The notes below the pieces were generated by a model, which was not told where the DNA came from, ran no database searches, and saw only the letters and a program-made list of their open reading frames with translations. DNA of 7,802 bases from Desulforudis sp. (lineage in GTDB: Bacteria; Bacillota; Desulfotomaculia; Desulfotomaculales; Desulforudaceae), in the NCBI GenBank assembly GCA_014859075.1, contig JACUUW010000086.1:1-7802 (forward strand), written 5' to 3'. This document shows positions 1 through 6,683 of this stretch, piece after piece (the stretch's first letter is position 1; the number at the start of each line of letters is the position of its first letter). The position numbers and the translations under genes are program-made.

Positions 1-205
1 GCGGGTGATGGGCGACAATCAGGCCGGCGCCCATGTCCAGGGCCTCGTCCACCACCGCGTCGTCCACGTCCATGGCCAGCAGCACGCCTTCGACCGGACT
101 CTCGGGATGGCCCACCTGCCACCCGGTGTTGTCCCCTTCCAGGGCCAGGGCCTTGGGCGCCATTTCTTCCACAAAGGTGATGATGGTCTGGCATTTCACA
201 GGCAT
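1..205 (-). CDS. Nif3-like dinuclear metal-centre protein (DUF34/YqfO family), N-terminal part
   Basis: This is the first 68 residues of a Nif3/DUF34 family protein; the rest lies beyond the left edge. The ATG at 205-203 follows a GGAGG ribosome binding site at 220-216, ten bases away and inside the end of trmK. Seen in the sequence: GDNTGWQVG at residues 24-32, which corresponds to the family's WDN-x-G-x-QVG motif, and IVAHHP at residues 63-68, whose two histidines are the family's first metal ligands. The start overlaps the trmK stop by ten bases, so the two are probably translationally coupled. The trmK-nif3 order is common in Firmicutes. Family members form hexameric toroids with a two-metal site. 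Some are annotated as GTP cyclohydrolase I type 2, but the physiological function is unsettled and I do not assign a reaction. Confidence 0.9.
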   Translation of the reverse strand, partial: MPVKCQTIITFVEEMAPKALALEGDNTGWQVGHPESPVEGVLLAMDVDDAVVDEALDMGAGLIVAHHP

Positions 206-891
206 TTGCGCAGTTCCTCCAATCTCTGCAGCCGGGCGCGTACGGCGGCCCGGCGTTCGTCCAGGTTTCCCCGGGCGCTCCGGTCAAGTTCCGCCAGCAC
301 GTGCCGGTAACGCTCGGCGATTCCGGCCAGATACCGCCCGAGCAACGGGTGCTTTTTGGCCACCAGCACCGGCCCGACCTCCAGCAGGAACTCATCCACC
401 GGCGGCGCCGGGCCCTTCACGGCCCGGATGAGCGGGTACAGCCGCCCGCCCGCGTCAACCAGATTCTCGTCGTCGATCCGGAACCCGTGATCCACCACCC
501 ACCGCCGCGCCGGGGCCACCGGTTCCTGCGGCTGCAGCACCAGGGTGTCGGCAGCGCCCGCCACGACGGGCGCTGCGTCCAGGATCTCGGCAATGGTGCG
601 CCCACCCATGCCGGCCAGTACCAGCACCCCGGCCTCACCGGGACGCAGCGGTTTCAACCCGTCCCCGGCACGGATCTCGATGAAGGCGTTCAGGCCGCTC
701 TCGGCCACCGCCCGCCGGGCGGCCTCCAGCGGACCGGCGGCCTTCTCCACCGCGATGACCTGGGGGTTCAAGCCCCGGGAAACCAGGTACACCGGCAGCA
801 GGGCGTGGTCGGTGCCGATGTCGGCCACCGTTTCCCCCGGGGGGATGTAGTCGGCGACGGCCCGCAGGCGCGCCGGGAGTTTGGCCTCCAT
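196..891 (-). CDS. trmK: tRNA (adenine(22)-N1)-methyltransferase TrmK
   Basis: This 231-residue Rossmann-fold methyltransferase is predicted to transfer a methyl group from S-adenosylmethionine to N1 of adenine 22 in the tRNA D-arm, in the cytoplasm. Motifs in order: VADIGTDHALLP (residues 22-33, SAM motif I; DIGTDH is characteristic of TrmK), AVEKAAGPLEAA (47-58, acidic residue of motif II), AGDGLKPL (75-82), LAGMGGRTI (92-100, the family's GMGG signature) and LVLQPQEP (117-124, close to the LVLQPN of family members). The C-terminal part (about 180-229) is charged and helical, consistent with the TrmK coiled coil. The frame is open upstream to 1032, but the extra codons cover a near-perfect SigA promoter. 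The ATG at 891 has GGAGG at 907-903, eleven bases away, so it is chosen as the start. It overlaps the following nif3 start by ten bases. Confidence 0.92.
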   Translation of the reverse strand: MEAKLPARLRAVADYIPPGETVADIGTDHALLPVYLVSRGLNPQVIAVEKAAGPLEAARRAVAESGLNAFIEIRAGDGLKPLRPGEAGVLVLAGMGGRTIAEILDAAPVVAGAADTLVLQPQEPVAPARRWVVDHGFRIDDENLVDAGGRLYPLIRAVKGPAPPVDEFLLEVGPVLVAKKHPLLGRYLAGIAERYRHVLAELDRSARGNLDERRAAVRARLQRLEELRKCL

Positions 892-901
892 CCTGAGCGG
901 C

Positions 902-908
902 ACCTCCC
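902..908 (-). promoter_or_regulatory. ribosome binding site of trmK
   Basis: GGGAGGT on the minus strand, eleven bases before the ATG at 891-889. It decides the start: the in-frame GTG at 903-901 would lie within this site, and starts further upstream lie in or before the promoter. Confidence 0.7.
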
Positions 909-930
909 GGACAGCGAAAGGATGCTCCAG

Positions 931-959
931 ATTATACCCAGCGGTCCACGAACTGTCAA
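931..959 (-). promoter_or_regulatory. SigA-type promoter of trmK-nif3
   Basis: On the minus strand there is a perfect -35 hexamer TTGACA (959-954), a 17-base spacer, and a perfect -10 hexamer TATAAT (936-931). Transcription should start near 923-926, giving a leader of about 32-35 bases that carries the GGAGG site. The match is exact at all twelve consensus positions with optimal spacing. The trmK-nif3 pair is therefore probably transcribed independently of topB, which ends 100 bases upstream of the -35 hexamer. Confidence 0.85.
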
Positions 960-966
960 ACCCCCG

Positions 967-1012
967 CCGGCGCGCATTCGGTCCGGCTTGGACCTTGATC
1001 TGCAGGCGCCGG
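967..1012 (-). other. nested inverted repeat between topB and trmK
   Basis: The outer arms CCGGCGC (minus strand, 1012-1006) and GCGCCGG (973-967) enclose an inner GGTCC-AAGCC-GGACC hairpin. A GGGGGTTTG run follows. It could act as a weak terminator for topB, but the inner spacing is large and the T run is only three bases. The GC-rich background also makes such repeats easy to find, so this is a weak call. Confidence 0.25.
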
Positions 1013-1058
1013 CAGAGGAAGGGATAGGACACCCCAGACGAACAACATTGTGATGAGT

Positions 1059-3146
1059 CTATTTCTTTTTCTTTCCCTTATCCTCTCCGCCCAGCGCCTG
1101 CTCAAGCAGTTCCCCGAGGTTGGTCCCCAGCGGACCCTGGTCACTGTACTGGGCGATGAGTTTTTGGTTAACCAGGCTGGCCTTTTTCGAACTCCGGAAG
1201 CCAAGGCCGTCCTGCTTCTCCGGCTGCCGGTGGCCGCACGCCCGGTCGGGGCAAACCAGCATCCGGCCCCGCCGGGCCTTGACCAGCAGCATGAACTTGC
1301 CGCATACCGGGCATTTGGTGCGCGAGACGTTGTCCGGCTTGTAAACTGTGGTGTTGTCCCTGGCAATGCTCCGGACCAGTTCCACCGTGTTTTGCCGGAT
1401 GCCGGACATGAATTCCGCCTTGGCGGCCCGGCCCCGGGCGATGTCCGTAAGGTGCTGTTCCCACCGGGCAGTCAATTCGGGGGATTTCAGGTCCGGGGTG
1501 ACCAGTTTGATCAACTGGATCCCCTTGCCGGTCGGAACCAGTTCCTTGCCGTGCCGCTCGACGTAGGCGGCACGCAAGAGCTTCTCGATGATCTCGGCCC
1601 GCGTGGCCGGCGTGCCCAGACCGCTCCCCTTCACCGCTTCCCGCAGTTCTTCGTCGTCGATGAACTTGCCGGGACTCTCCATGGCCGTCAACAAGGTCGC
1701 TTCGGTGTACCGCGCCGGCGGCCGGGTCTTGGACTTGATCGCCCGGCAGCTCTGCACCTTGGTCCGGGTGCCCTTGCGGTGCCCGGTCAAGACCTGTTCC
1801 GGCGGCGCGTCATCTTTGGCCTCTTCCTTTTCGGCGGCCGTTCTGTCGGCCGCCGCCCGCCAGCCCCGGTCTTTCATTACCTTGCCCCGGGAGTGGAAGG
1901 TTTCGCCGTTAACCACGGTGGTCAGGGTGATCTGCTCGTAGCGGTAGGGCGGGTACAGTACGGCGATGAACCGCCGGACGATCAAGTCGTGTACGTTCCT
2001 TTCGTCCGCCTGCAGGGAACCCGGCCGCAGGGGTTCTTCGGTGGGGATGATGGCGTGGTGGTCGGAGACCTTGCCGTCGTTGACGAAACGTTTCGTCGGC
2101 GCCGGGGCCTTTTGCAGGAGCGGCCGGACCAGTTCGGCGTAAGGAGCGACGTTGATGCCCCTCAGCCGTGCCGGGAGCGTCGGCACCATATCGGCGGTGA
2201 TGTACCGGGAATCGGTCCGCGGGTAGGTGACCAGCTTATGCCTTTCATACAGATCCTGCACGATGGACAGGGTTTGTTGGGCCGAGTACCCGAAGCGCCG
2301 GTTGGCGTCCCGCTGCAATTCGGTCAGGTCGTACGCCAGGGGCGCCGGCTCGGACTTTTCGGCCACCTTGACTGCTGTGATCACCCCCCGCTGCCCCTGC
2401 ACCCGGGCGGCCAGTTCCGCGGCCCGCGCGGCGTCAAAGATGCGGCCGTTTCCGGCCTGATCCCGCCAGTCCCCGAAATAATCCCCGAAATCAGCCCGGA
2501 CGGTCCAGTAATCCACCGGCACAAACTCGTTGATCTCGGTCTCCCGGTTTACAATCATGGCCAGCGTGGGGGTCTGGACCCGCCCCGCCGACAGTTGGGC
2601 GTTGAACTTGCAGGTCAAGGCCCGGGACACGTTCAGCCCGATCAGCCAGTCGGCCTCGGCCCGGCAGACCGCCGCATCGTAAAGGCTGTTGTAGTCGGGC
2701 CCGGCCTTGAGATTGGCGAAACCGCTCCGGATGGCCTCATCGGTTTGGGACGAGATCCACAACCGTTTGAACGGCTTCCGCCAGCCGGCCTTGGCCATGA
2801 TCCACCGGGCCACCAGTTCGCCTTCCCGCCCGGCGTCGGTGGCGATCACCAGCTGCCCGATGTCGCCCCGCTTCATCAGCTTGTCGACTACTCCAAACTG
2901 GTGGGAGGTCCGCCCGATCACTTTCAGCTTCATTCTCTCCGGCATTATGGGCAGGTCTTCCAAGCGCCAGTCCTTGTATTTCTGCGCGTAGTCTTCCGGC
3001 TCCGCCAGGGTCACCAGGTGTCCCAGCGCCCAGGTCACCACGTACCGGGCGCCTTCAAAATACCCCTTATGCTTGGCGTCGCACTGCAGGACTCTGGCGA
3101 TTTCCCGGGCCACGCTGGGCTTTTCTGTCAGCACCAGTGCTTTCAT
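1059..3146 (-). CDS. topB: DNA topoisomerase III (type IA)
   Basis: This 695-residue type IA topoisomerase relaxes or decatenates DNA by passing a strand through a transient 5'-phosphotyrosine break. The N-terminal TOPRIM domain begins MKALVLTEKPSVAREIARVL, with catalytic Glu8. The acidic motif TDAGREGE lies at residues 103-110; DAGREGE rather than DADREGE is, from memory, usual in Firmicutes TopB. Further signatures are SAGRVQTPTLAMI (186-198), the active-site segment LVTYPRTDSRYI (305-316, Tyr308) and SDHHAIIPT (361-369). A C-terminal zinc finger uses Cys612, Cys615, Cys632 and Cys637, and the protein ends in a lysine-rich tail. Length is close to that usual for Firmicutes TopB. The ATG at 3146-3144 has an AGGGG site nine bases upstream, and a promoter lies at 3183-3211. 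It is transcribed divergently from the deacetylase-glycosidase gene. Confidence 0.96.
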   Translation of the reverse strand: MKALVLTEKPSVAREIARVLQCDAKHKGYFEGARYVVTWALGHLVTLAEPEDYAQKYKDWRLEDLPIMPERMKLKVIGRTSHQFGVVDKLMKRGDIGQLVIATDAGREGELVARWIMAKAGWRKPFKRLWISSQTDEAIRSGFANLKAGPDYNSLYDAAVCRAEADWLIGLNVSRALTCKFNAQLSAGRVQTPTLAMIVNRETEINEFVPVDYWTVRADFGDYFGDWRDQAGNGRIFDAARAAELAARVQGQRGVITAVKVAEKSEPAPLAYDLTELQRDANRRFGYSAQQTLSIVQDLYERHKLVTYPRTDSRYITADMVPTLPARLRGINVAPYAELVRPLLQKAPAPTKRFVNDGKVSDHHAIIPTEEPLRPGSLQADERNVHDLIVRRFIAVLYPPYRYEQITLTTVVNGETFHSRGKVMKDRGWRAAADRTAAEKEEAKDDAPPEQVLTGHRKGTRTKVQSCRAIKSKTRPPARYTEATLLTAMESPGKFIDDEELREAVKGSGLGTPATRAEIIEKLLRAAYVERHGKELVPTGKGIQLIKLVTPDLKSPELTARWEQHLTDIARGRAAKAEFMSGIRQNTVELVRSIARDNTTVYKPDNVSRTKCPVCGKFMLLVKARRGRMLVCPDRACGHRQPEKQDGLGFRSSKKASLVNQKLIAQYSDQGPLGTNLGELLEQALGGEDKGKKKK

Positions 3147-3182
3147 TAATAACTTCCCCTCATCCTGTGCTGCTTTCCGTCT

Positions 3183-3211
3183 ATTCTAACACCGCCGTGC
3201 CGCTCCGTCAG
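3183..3211 (-). promoter_or_regulatory. SigA-like promoter of topB
   Basis: The minus strand has CTGACG (3211-3206, four of six matches to TTGACA), a 17-base spacer, and TAGAAT (3188-3183, five of six matches to TATAAT). A TG dinucleotide one base before the -10 makes it an extended -10 type. The predicted start near 3176 leaves a leader of about 30 bases before the topB ATG. This is a pattern match only. Confidence 0.6.
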
Positions 3212-3259
3212 GATTATTTCGGTTCACCAGGAACCCGGAACCGTACCGGTGCATAAAAT

Positions 3260-3267
3260 TTGTCGAA
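3260..3267 (+). promoter_or_regulatory. Spo0A box (0A box)
   Basis: TTGTCGAA is an exact match to the consensus binding site of Spo0A, the master regulator of sporulation entry in Bacilli and Clostridia. It lies 17 bases upstream of a SigH-like -35 element, a position compatible with activation. A second weaker match (TTGGCGAA, 3303-3310, fitting the core TGNCGAA) lies 43 bases downstream in the same orientation, but it overlaps the proposed -10. An eight-base site can occur by chance; its position in a short divergent intergenic region raises the likelihood. Confidence 0.5.
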
Positions 3268-3283
3268 AAACCTAATTTCCAGA

Positions 3284-3313
3284 AGAGGAAAATACAAAGC
3301 ATTTGGCGAAATT
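3284..3313 (+). promoter_or_regulatory. SigH-like promoter of the deacetylase-glycosidase gene
   Basis: AGAGGAAAA (3284-3292) matches the B. subtilis SigH -35 consensus RNAGGAWWW at every specified position. After a 12-base spacer, GGCGAAATT (3305-3313) matches the -10 consensus RNNGAATWW with one mismatch (A for T). The family spacer is 11-12. I see no convincing SigA promoter on this strand between 3190 and 3370. The predicted start lies near 3320, giving a leader of about 50 bases. An upstream 0A box strengthens the call, since Spo0A activates several SigH promoters. Confidence 0.5.
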
Positions 3314-3352
3314 ACTGCAAACAAAGGAAATATCTGTGGTCCGCAACACAGC

Positions 3353-3361
3353 AAGGGGGAG
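3353..3361 (+). promoter_or_regulatory. ribosome binding site of the deacetylase-glycosidase gene
   Basis: AAGGGGGAG lies nine bases before the ATG at 3371. It fixes the start there rather than at the in-frame TTG at 3260, because the 37 extra codons would run through the 0A box and promoter and would bury the signal sequence. Confidence 0.7.
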
Positions 3362-3370
3362 TACGGCACA

Positions 3371-5422
3371 ATGTCCAAACAAACCAAGGTAAGTCTAGCC
3401 GCTTTCGCCATTCTCGCCCTTGTTCTGGTGGCGGGCTTTGCCTGGCAACTGGCGCCGGGCGGGCCGGGCACGGATACCGCCGACGGGGACGGGAGGTCCA
3501 AGAGCCCGGTCGCGGAGGCCCGGGAAGACCCCGAAGAATTGCGCGAGGCCGCCCGCGCGGCGGGCGCGAACGAACTGGGGCAGGTGCCGATCCTGGTGTA
3601 CCACCAGATCGGGCCGCAGGAGGGCCGCTGGACGCGCACCCCGGACAACTTCCGGCGGGACCTGCAGGAGTTGCACGACCGCGGTTACGTACTGGTGCCG
3701 CTTAACGATTACCTGGACGGTAACATCGACATCCCGGCCGGCAAATCCCCGGCGGTGCTCACCTTCGACGACGGCACGGCCGGACATTTCCGGCTGCTGG
3801 AGCAGGACGGGGAAGCGGTGGTCGATCCGGACTGTGCGGTAGGCATCTTGCAGCAATTCGGTGAGGAACACCCCGGCTTCGGCCACGCGGCCACCTTTTT
3901 TGTAAACGCCCGCCCTTTCGGCCAGCCCCAGCTCTGGCAGGAAAAGTTGCGCCTGCTGGACGAGTGGGACTTTGAGATCGGCAACCACACATACAGCCAC
4001 AAGTACCTGAAGGGGCTCGCCCCGGAGGAAGCCGGCGCCGAGATCGCCAGGCTGCAAACGCACGTTCAGGAAGCGGTACCGGGCTACGCGCCGCGGGCGT
4101 TCGCCATCGTCCAGGACGGTGTCCCGGACCCGATAGACATCGCGTTGCGCGGCGAAAGTCACGGGACAATGTACGAGCATGACGGGGTCTTGTGGTGGGC
4201 CTGGAGCGCCGCCCCCTCCCCCCACCACCGGGACTACGACCCCACCCGCATCCAGCGGATCCAGGTGTTCGAGGATAACGGGCGAAGCTCGCTGGTCAAC
4301 TGGTTGGACCGGATCAGCGCCACCCGCTACGTGAGTGACGGGCGGACCGACACCATCGCCATTCCGGACGGCTGGCAGGAAGCGCTGGCCGAGAGCCACG
4401 ATCCCGACAAAGACGTCATTGTCTACATTACGGACGCCCCGCAGCGCACCCCCGGCCTGGAGCAGCAGGCCGCCGGGGCCCGGGGTGTCCACGTTTCTTT
4501 TTTTTATGCGTCCTCCCCGGAACGCTGGCAGCAGATCCTGACCCTCGTGGAGGAAGCGGGCCTGAACACGCTGCAGCTGGACGTCAAGGACGAGTCCGGG
4601 CGCTTGGGCTACATTTCCCGGGTGCCGCTGGCGCAGGAGATCGACGCCAACCAGGGCTTTCTGCCCATTGAAGACATGTTGTCCGAGTTGCGGGAACGCG
4701 GCCTGTACTCGGTGGCCCGGATCGTGGTCATTCGGGACCCATACCTGGCCCGGCACAAGCCGGAGTACATGGTGCGGAATAAGAACGGAGCGCCGTTCGG
4801 GGGCGGGGTCTGGGTGGATATCTACTCTAAGGACGTTTGGGATTACAACATCGCCCTGGCCCGGGAAGCGTACGAGCTGGGGTTCGACGAGGTGCAGTTC
4901 GACTACATCCGTTTCCCGGAGGGACACTCCGCGAAAACGGCCGTTTATCCCGCCAGGGGCGGCGACGGGCGGCACCGGGTGGATGTGCTCAGCGACTGGC
5001 TGGCCTACGCCCGGGAGGAACTGGGCTGGCACCGGATGTTCTCGGCGGCCGTGTTCGGCTTTATCGCCCACGCCGTGGACGACGTGGGCATCGGCCAGCG
5101 CCCGGAACGGATGGCCCCTTTCCTGGACTACATATCCCCGATGGTCTACCCGTCCCACTACAGCCGGGGCAACTACGGGTTCGCCAACCCCAACGCCCAC
5201 CCCTACGAGATCGTCAGCCTGTCCCTGCAGGACTTCGAACCCCTGATCGAGGCGTCCGGCTGCCGGCTGCGCCCCTGGCTGCAGTCCTTCACCCTGGGCT
5301 CTCCCCCCTACGGCCGGACCGAAATCCGCGCCCAGATCGAGGCCACTAGGGATAACGGCATTGACACCTGGCTGCTCTGGGATCCCCGGGTGGCCTACCA
5401 GACGGAAAACATCGTGCCGTAG
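3371..5422 (+). CDS. Exported polysaccharide deacetylase (CE4/NodB) fused to a PF13200-type glycosidase-like domain
   Basis: This 683-residue protein has two enzyme-like domains. Residues 7-27 form a hydrophobic signal or membrane anchor without a lipobox cysteine, and a low-complexity linker follows to about 65. The CE4 domain spans about 72-300. It has ILVYHQIG (74-81), motif 1 LTFDDGT (130-136; Asp133 predicted base, Asp134 metal ligand), ATFFVN (174-179) and motif 2 GNHTYSH (204-210; metal ligands His206 and His210). The usual RxPxG motif 3 is degenerate around 242-250 (RAFAIVQDG). The C-terminal domain, about 370-683, resembles the putative glycosyl hydrolase family PF13200 (DUF4015). 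Its landmarks are LQLDVKDESGR (401-411), VQFDYIRFPEG (508-518), ISPMVYPSHY (588-597) and WLLWDP (667-672). The likely role is deacetylating and cleaving an extracellular amino-sugar polymer or peptidoglycan glycan outside the membrane. The substrate is unknown, and the glycosidase activity is inferred from fold only. Confidence 0.9.
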   Translation: MSKQTKVSLAAFAILALVLVAGFAWQLAPGGPGTDTADGDGRSKSPVAEAREDPEELREAARAAGANELGQVPILVYHQIGPQEGRWTRTPDNFRRDLQELHDRGYVLVPLNDYLDGNIDIPAGKSPAVLTFDDGTAGHFRLLEQDGEAVVDPDCAVGILQQFGEEHPGFGHAATFFVNARPFGQPQLWQEKLRLLDEWDFEIGNHTYSHKYLKGLAPEEAGAEIARLQTHVQEAVPGYAPRAFAIVQDGVPDPIDIALRGESHGTMYEHDGVLWWAWSAAPSPHHRDYDPTRIQRIQVFEDNGRSSLVNWLDRISATRYVSDGRTDTIAIPDGWQEALAESHDPDKDVIVYITDAPQRTPGLEQQAAGARGVHVSFFYASSPERWQQILTLVEEAGLNTLQLDVKDESGRLGYISRVPLAQEIDANQGFLPIEDMLSELRERGLYSVARIVVIRDPYLARHKPEYMVRNKNGAPFGGGVWVDIYSKDVWDYNIALAREAYELGFDEVQFDYIRFPEGHSAKTAVYPARGGDGRHRVDVLSDWLAYAREELGWHRMFSAAVFGFIAHAVDDVGIGQRPERMAPFLDYISPMVYPSHYSRGNYGFANPNAHPYEIVSLSLQDFEPLIEASGCRLRPWLQSFTLGSPPYGRTEIRAQIEATRDNGIDTWLLWDPRVAYQTENIVP

Positions 5423-5549
5423 CCAAAAACCACAAGGCCCCACCTTCTGCCAGACCGTCCAAAGAAAGGCGAACACCAGTTGATCGAGCAGTAATCGATG
5501 TGCGACTGATGTTCACAAACCTTTCATACTTATGTTCTGATACAACCGC
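5423..5549. other. intergenic region before the hydrogenase gene
   Basis: I find no stem-loop with a T run behind the deacetylase-glycosidase gene. ATGTTC occurs twice as a direct repeat (5509-5514 and 5532-5537) just upstream of the -10 hexamer. It could be part of an activator site but is too short to call. There is no convincing TTGAT-N4-ATCAA or TGTGA-N6-TCACA palindrome, so nothing in the sequence ties this promoter to the Crp/Fnr regulator at the right end. Confidence 0.3.
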
Positions 5550-5555
5550 TATAAT
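5550..5555 (+). promoter_or_regulatory. -10 hexamer of the hydrogenase small-subunit promoter
   Basis: A perfect TATAAT ends 43 bases before the ATG at 5599. No good -35 hexamer lies at 16-18 bases: the sequence there is TACTTA or ATACTT, and TTCATA is 21 bases away. The promoter may therefore be weak or depend on an activator. The predicted start lies near 5562. Confidence 0.45.
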
Positions 5556-5598
5556 CTAACCAAGCACGCGCGCTTTAATCGAAAGAGGAGACGACCCC

Positions 5599-6549
5599 AT
5601 GCGGAAAATCTCAAGGCGGGCATTTATCCGCCTCTGTGCAGGCATCGGAGTCACCGCTGGATTGACAGCCGTTTTGGGACCCCGCCTGTTGGACGTCCTG
5701 GCCGATTCCGACAATCCCCCGGTGCTGTGGCTGCAGGGCGCGGGTTGTACCGGATGTACCATCTCCACGCTAAACGGCGTCGAACCGGCGGTGGAAAAGG
5801 TGCTGCAGAAGGTGATCTCCCTGGAGTACCACCCCACCCTGATGGCCGCCGCGGGCGGTTCGGCGCTGAAACACCTTTTTGAGACAGCGGCGGCCCACCC
5901 GGACGGTTTCTACCTGGTGGTGGAGGGCGGCGTGCCCACGGCCGCCGGCGGGAGTTACTGTACCGTCGGTCGGTTGGACGGCCGTCACGTGACCGCCCTG
6001 GAGGCCCTGCAGCGCGTCGGAAACTCGGCCCGGGCCGTGCTCGCGACCGGCAGCTGTGCCGCCTACGGGGGCATCTCCGCCGCCCACCCGAACGTCGCCG
6101 GGGTGGTGGGCGTAGGCACGGTCGTGGAAGACGCACCGGTCATTAACATCCCCAACTGCCCGGCCCACCCGGACCGGCTGCTCGGCACCCTGGTCTACCT
6201 CCTGGACTACAACGTCCTGCCGGAACTGGACCAGTTCGGCCGCCCGGTGATGTTCTACGGCCGCACCGTACACGAGGAATGCCCCCGGAGACGGGATTAC
6301 CAGCACGGGCGGTTCGCCCGCGTTATCGGGGAGCCGGGCTGCCTTTACCAACTGGGGTGCAAGGGCCACCAGGCCCACGTTGACTGCCCGGAGCGCCGGT
6401 GGAACGGCGGCACCAACTGGTGCGTGGCCGCCGGGGCGCCGTGTATGGCTTGTTCCGAACCCGGCTTCCCCGACGCTTTCTCCCCGTTTTACGCCGTGTC
6501 CGAAGCGCCACCCGAGGGCCAGATACGCCTGCGCCGCCGCGGTTCCTGA
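5599..6549 (+). CDS. Tat-exported [NiFe]-type hydrogenase small subunit, without an adjacent large subunit
   Basis: This 316-residue iron-sulfur subunit of a group 1 uptake-type hydrogenase relays electrons from the large-subunit active site outside the membrane. The N-terminus has a canonical Tat signal, SRRAFIR (5-11), then a hydrophobic stretch to about 27. Predicted proximal 4Fe-4S ligands are Cys50, Cys53, Cys153 and Cys187. Distal ligands are His225, Cys228, Cys248 and Cys254. Medial ligands are Cys263, Cys282 and Cys285. Cys275 (NWC) sits where standard [NiFe] enzymes have proline (NWP), as in [NiFeSe]-type enzymes, so the medial cluster is probably 4Fe-4S rather than 3Fe-4S. There is no C-terminal membrane anchor, so the subunit looks soluble. 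The start follows AGAGGAG at 5584-5590, eight bases away. Downstream there is no large subunit or maturation protease; a stem-loop region begins about 45 bases after the stop. Confidence 0.93.
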   Translation: MRKISRRAFIRLCAGIGVTAGLTAVLGPRLLDVLADSDNPPVLWLQGAGCTGCTISTLNGVEPAVEKVLQKVISLEYHPTLMAAAGGSALKHLFETAAAHPDGFYLVVEGGVPTAAGGSYCTVGRLDGRHVTALEALQRVGNSARAVLATGSCAAYGGISAAHPNVAGVVGVGTVVEDAPVINIPNCPAHPDRLLGTLVYLLDYNVLPELDQFGRPVMFYGRTVHEECPRRRDYQHGRFARVIGEPGCLYQLGCKGHQAHVDCPERRWNGGTNWCVAAGAPCMACSEPGFPDAFSPFYAVSEAPPEGQIRLRRRGS

Positions 6550-6590
6550 CTGGACTGCATGCAAGCACTTGGGCCACGCCGAGGTCGGGC

Positions 6591-6626
6591 AAAAAAAGTG
6601 GCCGGACCGTTTCGCGTCCAGCCACT
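6591..6626 (-). terminator. Rho-independent terminator behind the stalk-protein fragment
   Basis: On the minus strand, an 11-base-pair stem with one G-T wobble (arms 6626-6616 and 6607-6597) and an 8-base loop is followed by seven T. It ends minus-strand transcription from the gene fragment to the right. On the plus strand the same hairpin is followed only by TTGG, so it would be a weaker stop for the convergent hydrogenase gene. Confidence 0.85.
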
Positions 6627-6683
6627 TTGGCAGACTTGGATTTGAGTATTATGCTGCACAGCCAACTGCTGTCAGCAGGAGAC

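Noticed and set aside
892..1032. N-terminal extension of TrmK
   Set aside because: The extra codons contain the consensus SigA promoter, and the homologous part of the protein begins at the ATG at 891.
301..1053. Plus-strand open frame of 250 codons opposite trmK
   Set aside because: It is a composition-driven shadow of trmK, and it also spans the trmK promoter.
1050..3149. Long plus-strand open frame of 699 codons opposite topB
   Set aside because: It is an exact antisense shadow of a clear topoisomerase gene. The product is rich in Pro, Gly, Arg and His with no recognisable domain, as is typical of GC-rich DNA.
3331..3336. SigA promoter TTGGCG (3303-3308) with TATCTG as -10
   Set aside because: The spacer is 22 bases and the -10 is poor; the SigH-like match in the same region is much better.
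3260..3370. N-terminal extension of the deacetylase-glycosidase protein from a TTG start
   Set aside because: There is no ribosome binding site, the extension covers regulatory motifs, and the ATG at 3371 has a strong site followed by a typical signal sequence.
3395..5476. Long minus-strand open frame of 693 codons opposite the deacetylase-glycosidase gene
   Set aside because: It is a shadow frame with repetitive Val, Gly, Pro and Arg composition and no motif, while the plus strand carries conserved CE4 and PF13200 motifs.
5471..5549. Fnr or Crp operator upstream of the hydrogenase gene
   Set aside because: TTGATCGAGCAG and TGTGC...TTCACA resemble half sites, but the spacing and the second half do not fit either consensus.
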